The notes below the pieces were generated by a model. It had not been told where the DNA came from. It did no database searches and saw nothing but the letters and a program-made list of their open reading frames with translations. Of a DNA stretch of 64,000 nt, positions 1-8,144 are shown piece after piece (position 1 is the stretch's first letter; every line of letters begins with the position of its first letter). This stretch comes from an uncultured Mucilaginibacter sp. Its GTDB lineage: Bacteria; Bacteroidota; Bacteroidia; Sphingobacteriales; Sphingobacteriaceae. The stretch is taken from contig CAIPFE010000010.1 of assembly GCA_903864275.1 (NCBI GenBank), positions 124,001-188,000 on the forward strand, read 5' to 3'. The translations under genes and the position numbers were made by a program.

Positions 1-858
1 ATTAGCGGCGTGTTCGTAGGCGGCGATAGCTTCGTCACGCGTCTTTATATTAATTGAAATACCCCGCCCATGGTTGCCATCCAGCGGTTTAAATACCAAT
101 GGGAAACCTACCCTGCGGATTGCTTCATCCACCCCCTCGGTTGATGATATGGTGATGCCTTTTGCAACCGGGATAGCCTGCTCCTGTAGCAAACGCTTGG
201 TTTCGTCCTTATTACTGGCAATATCAACTGCGATGCTGCTGGTTTTTTCGGTCATGGTAGCACGGAAACGTACCTGGTTTTTGCCATAGCCCAACTGCAC
301 CAACGATTGATTATTTAAACGTATCCACGGAATATCGCGTGCTATCGCCTCTTCAACAATTGACCCGGTACTTGGGCCCAAACGGGTATTCTCGCGAATC
401 TCGCGCATTTGCTGTATATCATGTTCAAGGTTATAGTCTTCGCCTTTTATCACGGCTTCCGCAATCCTTACCGATGCCTCGGCAGCGAAAACGCCCACTT
501 TTTCTTCAATGTAAGTGAACACCACGTTGTAAACACCCGGTGTTTTTGTCTCGCGGGTGCGGCCGAAACCGGTATCCATCCCGGCAAGCGATTGTATCTC
601 GAGTGCGATATGCTCAATCACATGCCCCATCCATGTGCCGGCAACAACCCGCTGAAAAAATCCGCCGGGAACTCCCGGCGAGCACCGGTGACTGTACAAA
701 CTTGGCATCAATTTTTCAAGCCTTTCGTAAAACCCGTCGATCATGTTTGTTGGGCGAGCCTCCATTTCCTGGAGGTCGATGCGCATTTGAATTAACTTTT
801 TGCGACTAACACTCCAGATGTTCGGGCCGCGCAATACTTGTATATTTTCAATTTTCAT
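1..858 (-). CDS. cphA: Cyanophycin synthetase, N-terminal part (cut by window edge)
   Basis: The leftward frame opens at ATG 856-858 and stays open to base 1, giving the first 286 residues. It begins MKIENIQVLRGPNIWS, the usual CphA opening, followed by the conserved GHVIEHIALEIQ stretch of the N domain. An ATP-grasp begins near the end, with VFKPLDGNHGRGI at about residues 263-275. CphA polymerises Asp and Arg into cyanophycin (multi-L-arginyl-poly-L-aspartate) using ATP; full proteins are about 870-900 residues, so the catalytic ATP-grasp and Mur-ligase halves lie outside the window. Cyanophycinase and an isoaspartyl peptidase lie at 4243-6105 on the other strand, which supports the assignment. 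The 300 bp between this start and the next gene (859-1158) is AT-rich; I see no clear promoter consensus in it. Confidence 0.93.
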   Translation of the reverse strand, partial: MKIENIQVLRGPNIWSVSRKKLIQMRIDLQEMEARPTNMIDGFYERLEKLMPSLYSHRCSPGVPGGFFQRVVAGTWMGHVIEHIALEIQSLAGMDTGFGRTRETKTPGVYNVVFTYIEEKVGVFAAEASVRIAEAVIKGEDYNLEHDIQQMREIRENTRLGPSTGSIVEEAIARDIPWIRLNNQSLVQLGYGKNQVRFRATMTEKTSSIAVDIASNKDETKRLLQEQAIPVAKGITISSTEGVDEAIRRVGFPLVFKPLDGNHGRGISINIKTRDEAIAAYEHAAN

Positions 859-1158
859 AGGTAAGCTGCAATTTTTCTAAGGGGGTAATTTGTTCTAAAA
901 CTAAAAAACTTAATAATGTAATGAAACTTTTGTGCGAAAAAAGGCTGGATTATTTATTAAAGGCACGGTTTCTTTGTAAATAACCGCAAGCAATATAAAA
1001 ATTCGCCTTATTATATTATTGTTTACAAGTTATTGATTATTTGGCGTAATATCGTATCAGCCAATTTTTTCAAACCGGAAGAAAAACTCTGAATGGAACA
1101 ATTATCCCGCAATCATGGGAAATAATCGTCTCTCACCAATAAAAAATAATTCATCAAG

Positions 1159-4023
1159 ATGAAAAAAAATATCCCACTGCTGCCATTTATTCTTTTGCTG
1201 GTTACATTAAATAGTATTGTTAATGCACAGCCTTCAAAAAATAAATCCCCTGATAAGCAAAAAATTGACCTTTCCGGCAGCTGGGCGTACCAGCTTGATT
1301 CACTCGATAAGGGAGTTGAGCAGCATTGGTACAGCCGCAAATTTGCACATAAACTAACATTGCCGGGCTCACTGACCACCAATGGCATTGGAAACGACAT
1401 CACAGTAAATACCCCATGGACTGGCAGTATAGAAGATTCAACCTGGTTCCATGCGCAGCAGTATGCACAGTACCGGGAGGCCGGGCATGTAAAAGTGCCT
1501 TTCTGGCTGCAGCCGGTTAAATATTATAAGGGGCCGGCGTGGTACAGTAAGGAAGTTGACATTCCCGCTTCCTGGCATGGCAAGTATATCGAGCTTTATA
1601 TCGAGCGGAGTCATTGGGAAACTACCGTTTGGGTTGATGACAAGCGGGTGGGGATGCAAAACAGCCTGGCTACCGCCCAGGTGTTTGACCTTTCATCTTT
1701 ATTAACCGCAGGGCATCACCAGATAACCATCCGGATTGATAACAGGATAAAGGATGTTAATATGGGCCAGAATTCGCACAGTGTTACCGATCATACGCAG
1801 GGTAACTGGAACGGGATGGTCGGCCAATTATATCTAGCTGCAAGATCGGCTGTGTATATTGATGATGTACAGTTGTATCCCGATTTAGCAAAGAAGCAGG
1901 TTATTGCGCGTTTGCAGGTCAATAATATGACCGGTAAAACGGTTAACGCAAATGTCAGCCTATTGGCTTCCCCTGAAAACCCGCAAGCAGAAAAGCTTAA
2001 CGCAGTAATTAAAAATCAAAGCATAGGTAAAAGTGCCACGATAGAAATTGCTTACCCGATGGGCAAAAACCCGAAGCTTTGGAGCGAATTTCACCCGGAT
2101 TTTTATAAGATGAAGGTGGCCGTTGCCACAAATGGGTCCGGGGCCGATCAGAAATGGGTGTTGTTTGGGATGCGTAAATTCTCCAGTCGCGGTACACAGT
2201 TTACCATTAACGGGCAATTAACCATGCTTAGGGGAACGCTGGAATGTGCGGCATTCCCAAAAACAGGTTACCCGCCAACTGACGTAGCGTCGTGGATGCA
2301 TGAACTAAAAATTTGCCGCGCGTATGGACTTAATCATCTCCGTTTTCATTCCTGGTGCCCGCCGGATGCTGCGTTTGAAGCCGCCGACCGCCTTGGTTTT
2401 TACTTTCACATTGAATGCGACTCCTGGGCAAACGAAGGAACGGCGATAGGTGACGGTAAGCCCATCGACCAGTACATTTATGATGAAAGCAACCGGATCA
2501 CAAAAGCTTATGGTAACCACCCTTCATTTTGTATGATGGACTATGGCAACGAGCCTGCCGGCGATAACCAGGTTAAATACCTTACCGGTTTTGTTAAATA
2601 CTGGCAGAAAAAAGATTCCCGGAGGCTTTATACAACCGGCTCCGGCTGGCCCATAATTGCTGAAGCCGATTATAACAGCACCGCCGACCCAAGAATACAG
2701 GCCTGGGGCGCCGGGCTTAAAAGTATTATTAACAGCCAGCCGCCCCGTAGCGATTATGACTGGCTTGATATTATTAAAAAATGGCAGCACCCAACCGTCA
2801 GCCACGAAATTGGACAATGGTGCGTGTACCCCGATTTTACTGAAATTGCAAAATACAACGGCATTTTAAAAGCTAAAAATTTTGAGATATTCAGGGATCA
2901 GCTTGAAAAGAATGGCATGGGCAAACTGGCTGCCGATTTCGTTTATGCATCCGGCAAATTACAGGCATTGTGCTATAAAGCCGATATTGAAGCTGCTTTG
3001 CGCACGCCCGGTTTCGGCGGCTTCCAATTATTAGGCTTGAATGATTTTCCGGGCCAGGGCACGGCATTGGTTGGCGTAGTCAATGCATTTTGGCAGGATA
3101 AAGGCTACATCAACGCAAAGGAATACAGCGAGTTTTGCAATGCAATTGTGCCGCTGGCGCGATTACCAAAAATGGTTTATCTAAATAATGAAGAGCTGTC
3201 TGTCCCCGTGGAAATAGCGCAGTTTGGCCCGACTGCCTTAAATAATGTAACCCCTTTATGGAATATAAAGAATGATGCAGGTAAAATTTTATTCAATGGG
3301 GAAATGGCCAAAACAAATATCCCGATAGGTAATGGCATAAAACTGGGAGTGATAAAACAATCCCTGGCTTCAGTTAAAAGGCCATCCAAGCTTACCTTAA
3401 CAGTGGATGTTGCGGGCCATCAAAATTCGTGGGATATATTTGTGTACCCGGCGGTACTACCTGCAACGAACCAGGAGATTGTAGTTACACAAACCCTTGA
3501 CAGCAAAGCATTGGAAGCGCTCAACAATGGCGGCAAGGTTTTATTAACGCTAAAAAAAGGGTCGGTTAAGGCGGATAAAGGCGGGGATATTGCGATTGGT
3601 TTTTCCAGCATTTTCTGGAATACGGCGTGGACAAATGGTCAGCCGCCGGTTACCCTGGGTATTTTATGCGACCCCAAAAACCCCGCATTCAAATATTTCC
3701 CGACAGAAAGTTACAGCAACTGGCAATGGTGGGATGCAATGTCGCATTCCAATGCGATCAGGCTTGATTCGATTGGCAAAGATATGCAGCCAATTGTAAG
3801 GGTTATTGATGACTGGTTTACCGCCCGGCCACTCGGCCTTATTTTTGAGTGCAGGGTGGGAAAGGGCAAGCTACTGGTTTCAGGTATCGACCTGCTTGAT
3901 GACGATGCGAAGCGGCCCGAAGCCAGGCAATTGCTTTATAGCCTCAAAAATTATATGGGTACAGCTGATTTTTCACCGGCTCAAGAAGTAGATATCCAAA
4001 AAATAACTTCATTGTATAAATAA
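1159..4023 (+). CDS. Secreted glycoside hydrolase family 2 protein (beta-galactosidase/glucuronidase type)
   Basis: This is a 954-residue protein with a Sec signal peptide (residues 1-23, ending in VNA before QPSK). The order is a jelly-roll sugar-binding domain (about 30-235), an immunoglobulin-like domain, then a TIM barrel. In the barrel the family 2 acid/base motif is seen as YGNEPAG (E465), and a candidate nucleophile is E550 in SHEIGQW. The C-terminal 350 residues are extra beta-rich sequence. GH2 enzymes hydrolyse beta-galactosides, glucuronides or mannosides; the substrate cannot be read from the sequence. It stands alone, with no SusC/SusD pair or regulator nearby. Its place between cphA and cphB is odd. 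ATG 1159 is kept because it directly precedes the signal peptide. Confidence 0.85.
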   Translation: MKKNIPLLPFILLLVTLNSIVNAQPSKNKSPDKQKIDLSGSWAYQLDSLDKGVEQHWYSRKFAHKLTLPGSLTTNGIGNDITVNTPWTGSIEDSTWFHAQQYAQYREAGHVKVPFWLQPVKYYKGPAWYSKEVDIPASWHGKYIELYIERSHWETTVWVDDKRVGMQNSLATAQVFDLSSLLTAGHHQITIRIDNRIKDVNMGQNSHSVTDHTQGNWNGMVGQLYLAARSAVYIDDVQLYPDLAKKQVIARLQVNNMTGKTVNANVSLLASPENPQAEKLNAVIKNQSIGKSATIEIAYPMGKNPKLWSEFHPDFYKMKVAVATNGSGADQKWVLFGMRKFSSRGTQFTINGQLTMLRGTLECAAFPKTGYPPTDVASWMHELKICRAYGLNHLRFHSWCPPDAAFEAADRLGFYFHIECDSWANEGTAIGDGKPIDQYIYDESNRITKAYGNHPSFCMMDYGNEPAGDNQVKYLTGFVKYWQKKDSRRLYTTGSGWPIIAEADYNSTADPRIQAWGAGLKSIINSQPPRSDYDWLDIIKKWQHPTVSHEIGQWCVYPDFTEIAKYNGILKAKNFEIFRDQLEKNGMGKLAADFVYASGKLQALCYKADIEAALRTPGFGGFQLLGLNDFPGQGTALVGVVNAFWQDKGYINAKEYSEFCNAIVPLARLPKMVYLNNEELSVPVEIAQFGPTALNNVTPLWNIKNDAGKILFNGEMAKTNIPIGNGIKLGVIKQSLASVKRPSKLTLTVDVAGHQNSWDIFVYPAVLPATNQEIVVTQTLDSKALEALNNGGKVLLTLKKGSVKADKGGDIAIGFSSIFWNTAWTNGQPPVTLGILCDPKNPAFKYFPTESYSNWQWWDAMSHSNAIRLDSIGKDMQPIVRVIDDWFTARPLGLIFECRVGKGKLLVSGIDLLDDDAKRPEARQLLYSLKNYMGTADFSPAQEVDIQKITSLYK

Positions 4024-4140
4024 ACATCCCGGTAATAATTCACATAAAACTTAACATCCTGCAAACTTTTGCACAAAACGGGCATTATTACTTACAAAGG
4101 CCTGCCTTTGTGCTGGTTTTTATTTTAATTTGTAATAGTG

Positions 4141-4222
4141 AGTTGTGAATAAGTGAGTAGTCAGTGGTGAGCGGTTTTTGTTTTGCGCCTTTATTTACAA
4201 CTGACCACTCACTACTCACCAC
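4141..4222. repeat. Inverted word repeat (ctcactactcacc family)
   Basis: An imperfect inverted repeat has a left arm at about 4153-4172 (gtgagtagtcagtggtgag) and a right arm at about 4200-4220 (actgaccactcactactcac), separated by about 28 bp. The same wording recurs at 58258-58313 and inside mqnD at 23835-23862. It lies just before the start of cphB, so the longer cphB reading frame that opens at 4183 is translated from repeat sequence and is not real. Confidence 0.7.
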
Positions 4223-4242
4223 CAAAGTTAATTAACAAAAAC

Positions 4243-5151
4243 ATGATCGTCCCGAAAGGTAAACTGATAATTATTGGCGGAGCCGTTGATATGAACACTA
4301 ATTTGGGTTCGCAGGAAAATATCATAAAGCCAGATTATCTTAAGTTTTTTGAACAGGGCATATTAAAACGAATCATTACCGAATCGGCAAAGCAAACCGC
4401 GTCGATCGTGGAGGTAATTACAACCGCATCCCAGATCCCTGACCTCGTTCGTGTCGAATATGTTGATGCCTTTAATTCTTTAAATGTTACCCACATAGGT
4501 GTGCTGGATATTCGCAGCCGCGAGGATGCAAAAAACGAGGAATACATTGAGCGTATCCGAAAAGCCGATGTGGTTATGTTTACCGGCGGCGATCAGCTCA
4601 GACTCAGCTCGATTTTTGGCGGAACAGAATTTCTGCAAGTATTAAAGGCCCGTTACCATAATGATAATTTTGTAATCGCGGGCACTTCGGCAGGCGCGGC
4701 GGCGGCATCAACCAATATGATCTACCGTGGGCAAAGCAATAAGGCCCTTATAAAAGGCGAAGTGCAGATCACCGCAGGATTAGGCTTTATTGATTCGGTG
4801 ATCATTGATACCCACTTTGTACAGCGCGGCCGCATTGGCCGGTTATTATATGCCGTGGCCAGCAACCCCGGTATGCTTGGGATCGGCCTGGGCGAAGATG
4901 CCGGCTTGCTCATCACCGAAGGCACAATGATGGAAGCTATTGGTTCAGGTTTAACGATCCTTGTTAACGGCCGGAAGATGGCCGAAACCAATATTTATGA
5001 TGTAGAAATGGGCTCGCCGGTGTCCATTAAAAACATGCGGGTGAGCGTAATGTCAATTTTTGATAAATATGATCTGACCCAAAACCAATTAATTATCAAA
5101 AAAGCCGTTAAAGTAGAAGAAGGGGTGTTTATTAAGGCGCCCGGGAGTTAG
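4243..5151 (+). CDS. cphB: Cyanophycinase (peptidase family S51)
   Basis: This 302-residue protein begins MIVPKGKLIIIGGAVDM, the usual start of bacterial CphB. The serine-protease elbow GTSAGAAA carries the predicted nucleophile S149, and FTGGDQ lies about 30 residues upstream, as in family S51. CphB cleaves cyanophycin at the C side of Asp residues and releases beta-Asp-Arg dipeptides; here it should be cytoplasmic because no signal peptide is seen. I chose ATG 4243 over the in-frame 4183 start because the extra 20 residues come from an inverted repeat. The next gene encodes the enzyme that would split the dipeptide. The two lie about 110 bp apart with another repeat between them. Confidence 0.93.
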   Translation: MIVPKGKLIIIGGAVDMNTNLGSQENIIKPDYLKFFEQGILKRIITESAKQTASIVEVITTASQIPDLVRVEYVDAFNSLNVTHIGVLDIRSREDAKNEEYIERIRKADVVMFTGGDQLRLSSIFGGTEFLQVLKARYHNDNFVIAGTSAGAAAASTNMIYRGQSNKALIKGEVQITAGLGFIDSVIIDTHFVQRGRIGRLLYAVASNPGMLGIGLGEDAGLLITEGTMMEAIGSGLTILVNGRKMAETNIYDVEMGSPVSIKNMRVSVMSIFDKYDLTQNQLIIKKAVKVEEGVFIKAPGS

Positions 5152-5158
5152 TGATTGA

Positions 5159-5227
5159 GTCGATAGTCCATGGTCCATAGTCCATGGCTACCGATTCTTG
5201 CTATGGTCTATGGACTATCTACCATCG
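5159..5227. repeat. Inverted word repeat (ccatagtccatgg family)
   Basis: Left arm 5162-5180 (gatagtccatggtccatag) pairs with right arm 5201-5219 (ctatggtctatggactatc) with two mismatches and a 20-bp loop. The arms are related to the gttcatagttcatgg repeats at 26104, 27355 and 43855. The element fills the gap between cphB and the peptidase gene and explains why the longer upstream reading frame from 5170 is spurious. Confidence 0.75.
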
Positions 5228-5262
5228 ACTTTTTTCCTTCGGACTCTCTCAAATATTTGACT

Positions 5263-6105
5263 ATGAAACTAATTATTCACGGTGGTTTTTTTAGCGAATC
5301 GCAAACTAACCAGGAAATAAAGAAAGCAAAACAAGAAGCGCTCGCGGAAATAGCAAAGCTTGGCTACAAGCACCTTCAAAGCCATACTGCTGCTGAAACT
5401 GCGGTTTACGCTGTAAGCCTGCTGGAAGACAGCGAACTGTTTAACGCCGGTACCGGCTCCCAGATTCAAAGTGACGGTAAAATACGGCTAAGCGCATCGC
5501 TGATGGATGGTAAATCGCTCCGCTTTTCGGGGGTGATCAACGTGGAAGATATAAAAAACCCGATCTGCGTAGCCGAAAAACTTTTAAACTTTGACGATCG
5601 TGTTTTAAGCGGTAAAGGCGCGAAAGATTTCGCGACGGAACATGGTTTTGGCTATTATAATCCCGAAACACCACAGCGCCGCAAAGAATATGATAAAAAA
5701 CTAAGCGACTCCATCCGGCTCGGTACGGTGGGTTGTGTGGCGCTTGATGTTTTAGGGAACCTGGCAGCCGCCACCTCAACCGGGGGCAAAGGCTTTGAAA
5801 TTCCTGGCCGCGTGAGCGATTCGGCAACTACGGCGGGTAATTATGCCAATACTTTTGCGGGTATCTCGTGCACAGGCGTGGGCGAAGATATAGTAAGCGG
5901 CGCGGTTGCATCAACCATTGTAACCCGCGTGACAGACGGGATGCCGCTGGCCCTGGCAACCGAAAAAACCTTTAACGAATTAAAACCAATTGATGGGTTT
6001 GCAGGCATCGTAGGCATATCAGCGACAGGAGAAATTTATCATGCCGATACACACCCTTATATGGTTTGGGCCTTGTGCGATGGGGAGGTGGAGGTGTTTT
6101 CTTAG
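5263..6105 (+). CDS. Isoaspartyl peptidase / plant-type L-asparaginase
   Basis: This is a 280-residue Ntn-hydrolase of the plant-type asparaginase family. It begins MKLIIHGG, and the LGTVGCVALD motif holds the predicted catalytic Thr155, which becomes the N terminus of the beta subunit after self-cleavage. Downstream TSTGGKGFEIPGRVSDS and SCTGVGEDI are family signatures. Such enzymes hydrolyse beta-aspartyl dipeptides, including the beta-Asp-Arg released by cyanophycinase, and often L-asparagine. Start 5263 is preferred because the 31 upstream residues fall in a repeat and are not conserved. Next to cphB and close to cphA, the most likely job is the last step of cyanophycin use. No signal peptide is seen. 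Confidence 0.9.
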   Translation: MKLIIHGGFFSESQTNQEIKKAKQEALAEIAKLGYKHLQSHTAAETAVYAVSLLEDSELFNAGTGSQIQSDGKIRLSASLMDGKSLRFSGVINVEDIKNPICVAEKLLNFDDRVLSGKGAKDFATEHGFGYYNPETPQRRKEYDKKLSDSIRLGTVGCVALDVLGNLAAATSTGGKGFEIPGRVSDSATTAGNYANTFAGISCTGVGEDIVSGAVASTIVTRVTDGMPLALATEKTFNELKPIDGFAGIVGISATGEIYHADTHPYMVWALCDGEVEVFS

Positions 6106-6181
6106 TTGGTGAATAGTTGATCAGGTTGGATTAGGTTGATTAAGTTAGTGTGAAATATCCGTTTCTTTTTCCAACAATCCG

Positions 6182-6189
6182 TATATTTG
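6182..6189 (+). promoter_or_regulatory. Bacteroidota -7 promoter box for toxin-antitoxin pair
   Basis: TATATTTG fits TAnnTTTG and lies 26 bp before the antitoxin ATG. No clear -33 TTTG is seen at the usual distance, so strength is uncertain. Confidence 0.45.
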
Positions 6190-6214
6190 ATATAATTTTT
6201 AATATAATATAAAG

Positions 6215-6427
6215 ATGACAACATTAACCATTGAGATTCCGGACAAGGAAGTGAAGGGAATATCAACCTATGTAAAGCAAAAAGGTGGTAAGGTTGTTGA
6301 AAAAATTTCCACTGCGGAAATTAAAAGATCTCAATTAGCCTCGCTAAAACAAGGGCTTACCGAGGCTATATTAATTAGCCGCGGAGAAATGGAAGGAACT
6401 CCTCTATCAAAGTTGTGGGATGAATAG
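6215..6427 (+). CDS. Probable antitoxin of a RelE/HigB-like pair
   Basis: This 70-residue acidic protein begins MTTLTIEIPDKEVKGIS and ends in GEMEGTPLSKLWDE. The short beta-strand start followed by helices, and the C-terminal motif, resemble small Bacteroidota antitoxins that precede RelE/ParE toxins. Its 3' end overlaps the toxin gene by 8 bp, which suggests translational coupling. I do not recognise a named family. The region is richer in A+T than the surrounding chromosome, consistent with acquisition. Confidence 0.65.
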   Translation: MTTLTIEIPDKEVKGISTYVKQKGGKVVEKISTAEIKRSQLASLKQGLTEAILISRGEMEGTPLSKLWDE

Positions 6428-6773
6428 AATTCTATTCGCAGCAGAGTTTAAACGAAAAATAAAGCCGCTTGCAAAAAAATACCACACCTTACGAAACAGC
6501 ATAGATGACTTGGGTATTAAACTTGTTAAGAACCCTTTTTTAGGGGAATCATATGGCTCAAATCTCTATAAAATACGCGTTGCAGATGAAAGCAAGGGAA
6601 AAGGAAAAAGTGGTGGCTTTAGAGTTATGTATTATTTGACCATTGAAAAGGAAGATAGTATCGATATTTTACTAATGACTATTTATGACAAAGGAGAACT
6701 CGATACAATTAAAAAGAAGGATGCTGAACTGTTATTGCAAAAAATTTTGGCTGAATTAAAAATAAAACAATAA
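6420..6773 (+). CDS. RelE/ParE-superfamily toxin
   Basis: This is a 117-residue basic protein. The FKRKIKPLAKKY start, the YKIRVADESKGKGKSGGFRVMYYLT core and the final IYDKGELDTIKKKDA pattern match RelE/HigB-like mRNA interferases and gyrase-type ParE toxins; the conserved K/R positions in the core strand are those expected for RNA binding. It overlaps the antitoxin gene by 8 bp. The target (ribosome-bound mRNA or gyrase) cannot be decided from the sequence. Confidence 0.75.
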   Translation: MNRILFAAEFKRKIKPLAKKYHTLRNSIDDLGIKLVKNPFLGESYGSNLYKIRVADESKGKGKSGGFRVMYYLTIEKEDSIDILLMTIYDKGELDTIKKKDAELLLQKILAELKIKQ

Positions 6774-6831
6774 GTATCTCTATCTTATAATTGGTCTGAT
6801 GGTTTTTAAATGATATGAGATTAAACAGAAA

Positions 6832-7383
6832 ATGAGATCCGAAATAAAATACATAGAATTAAAAAGCGGGTATTCTGACGATGGCCCTGCATGGATTGGC
6901 AAAGTTGAATTCTCTAAAACAGGGCAAACCACTTATTTCAATAATCATGCTTTCAAAGGAAACGGTCACGGATATTGCTTTGATATTGAAACAAAAAAGA
7001 CTTATTGGATTACCGGAATTAAAAAGAACGGACAAAATCGCCATTGGGCGGGAAAGGGTAAAATTATGATTGATAAGATGATCGTCGAGGATTATCTTAA
7101 ACTAATTGACCTAAAGACTCTTGACTTGACCAAATTCGAAGTAGTCGAAATTGAAAAAACAGATAAAAAACGATTTACTGCAATAGAAAATGGTTCAACT
7201 GATTTAGTAGATATTGCAGACAAATATCCTGATCTTAAAAATTTATCAGTTGATGAATTAAAAACTGCTATAGAGTACTTAACCCGACGGGGAAATTATA
7301 CGAATCCCAGTAATGGTCAAAAATACATTACAGTTAAGAAACTCGAAGCAGAGAAATTACTTGAAGAACTTCAAAATAAATGA
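6832..7383 (+). CDS. Uncharacterised protein, accessory type
   Basis: This 183-residue protein begins MRSEIKYIELKSGYSDDGPAWIGKVEFSKT and contains TYFNNHAFKG and NGQNRHWAGKGKIMID. I remember similar proteins of unknown function scattered through many bacteria, but I can give no function. The N-terminal 100 residues look beta-rich, and the C-terminal half is charged and helical. No signal peptide or membrane segment is seen. It lies 58 bp after the toxin gene in the same AT-rich patch, so it may have travelled with the toxin-antitoxin pair. Confidence 0.7.
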   Translation: MRSEIKYIELKSGYSDDGPAWIGKVEFSKTGQTTYFNNHAFKGNGHGYCFDIETKKTYWITGIKKNGQNRHWAGKGKIMIDKMIVEDYLKLIDLKTLDLTKFEVVEIEKTDKKRFTAIENGSTDLVDIADKYPDLKNLSVDELKTAIEYLTRRGNYTNPSNGQKYITVKKLEAEKLLEELQNK

Positions 7384-7388
7384 CAATC

Positions 7389-7421
7389 AGATTTACGAAG
7401 CTTCTTAAACTTCGTAAATCT
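7389..7421. terminator. Hairpin between convergent genes
   Basis: Perfect 12-bp arms (agatttacgaag, 7389-7400, and cttcgtaaatct, 7410-7421) enclose a 9-nt loop between two convergent genes. There is no long T-run, so it may be a terminator or another palindromic repeat. Confidence 0.55.
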
Positions 7422-7432
7422 TAAGGCCCAGC

Positions 7433-7942
7433 CTACTCAAAACGCTGATTGTACAATTTAACGGCTTTATTGCCGTGAAAAGCCGCTTTGGAAAGGTTAA
7501 TGATTGATGAAACCAAAAATGCCGTTGCCGCCCCGGTTAAAATATATGCCCCGGTAAGGCTGTGGTGCTGGTAGATAATGGCAGGCTCGCCGTTAACGAA
7601 ACCCGTTGTGGCGCCGGCGTTTTTATTATTATTTGCATACTCAATTATCGAACCTATTGAAGATGCGGCAAACCCGGCGCCTGAAACATAAACCCAGGTG
7701 ACATTATTTTTGGCGGCCTTGTATTCCACAGCAGACGGTGCATATGCCATTAGCCTGATTGCAACGTCCTCCCGCGTTTGCAATTTACCACCAATGGTAT
7801 ATAGATAAAACGAATTCCTCCCTTCGCCGGCAGGTATAACCTTAATTACACTATCTGGTTGTGCCCTTGGTTTAGTACTGTCCTGGGCTTTGAGCAAGGA
7901 TGAAGAGAGTAATAACAATGCGATGATACCAGTTGTTTTCAT
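7433..7942 (-). CDS. Exported/membrane protein of unknown function
   Basis: This 169-residue protein has a signal peptide (MKTTGIIALLLLSSSLLKAQ) and two later hydrophobic stretches, near residues 102-116 (GAGFAASSIGSIIEY) and near 125-150 (SLTGAYILTGAATAFLVSSI), which look like membrane segments. The mature N terminus has a TIGGKLQTREDVAIRLMAY stretch. I do not recognise the family. Three 19-bp direct repeats lie 84-141 bp upstream of the start and may control it. Confidence 0.7.
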   Translation of the reverse strand: MKTTGIIALLLLSSSLLKAQDSTKPRAQPDSVIKVIPAGEGRNSFYLYTIGGKLQTREDVAIRLMAYAPSAVEYKAAKNNVTWVYVSGAGFAASSIGSIIEYANNNKNAGATTGFVNGEPAIIYQHHSLTGAYILTGAATAFLVSSIINLSKAAFHGNKAVKLYNQRFE

Positions 7943-8025
7943 TTTGATTTAGATTTTAATTGTTAATATTATTCAGACTTATAATATTAAACTACTTCAA
8001 TAACGCTTTGTCAATTCTTCATCGT

Positions 8026-8083
8026 GTAACAACTTTATCATTAGGTAACAAACTTATTATCAAGTAACAAACGTATCATAATC
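8026..8083. repeat. Three imperfect 19-bp direct repeats (gtaacaaacttatca type)
   Basis: Units start at 8026, 8045 and 8064, each beginning gtaacaa, with a fixed 19-bp period. On the minus strand the second unit contains TAAGTTTG, which fits the -7 box. The array is upstream of the leftward gene 7433-7942 and downstream of the permease, so it could be an operator array or a tandemly duplicated promoter. Confidence 0.6.
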
Positions 8084-8144
8084 AAAACAAATAATATTTG
8101 GTTTTAATCATTGTTAAATCGTCAATAAAGAAAATCGCACCTTA

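Noticed and set aside
4183..4242. N-terminal extension of cyanophycinase
   Set aside because: Encoded by an intergenic inverted repeat; the conserved start is at 4243.
5170..5262. N-terminal extension of the isoaspartyl peptidase
   Set aside because: Overlaps the inverted repeat at 5159-5227 and is not family-like; MKLIIHGG at 5263 is the natural start.
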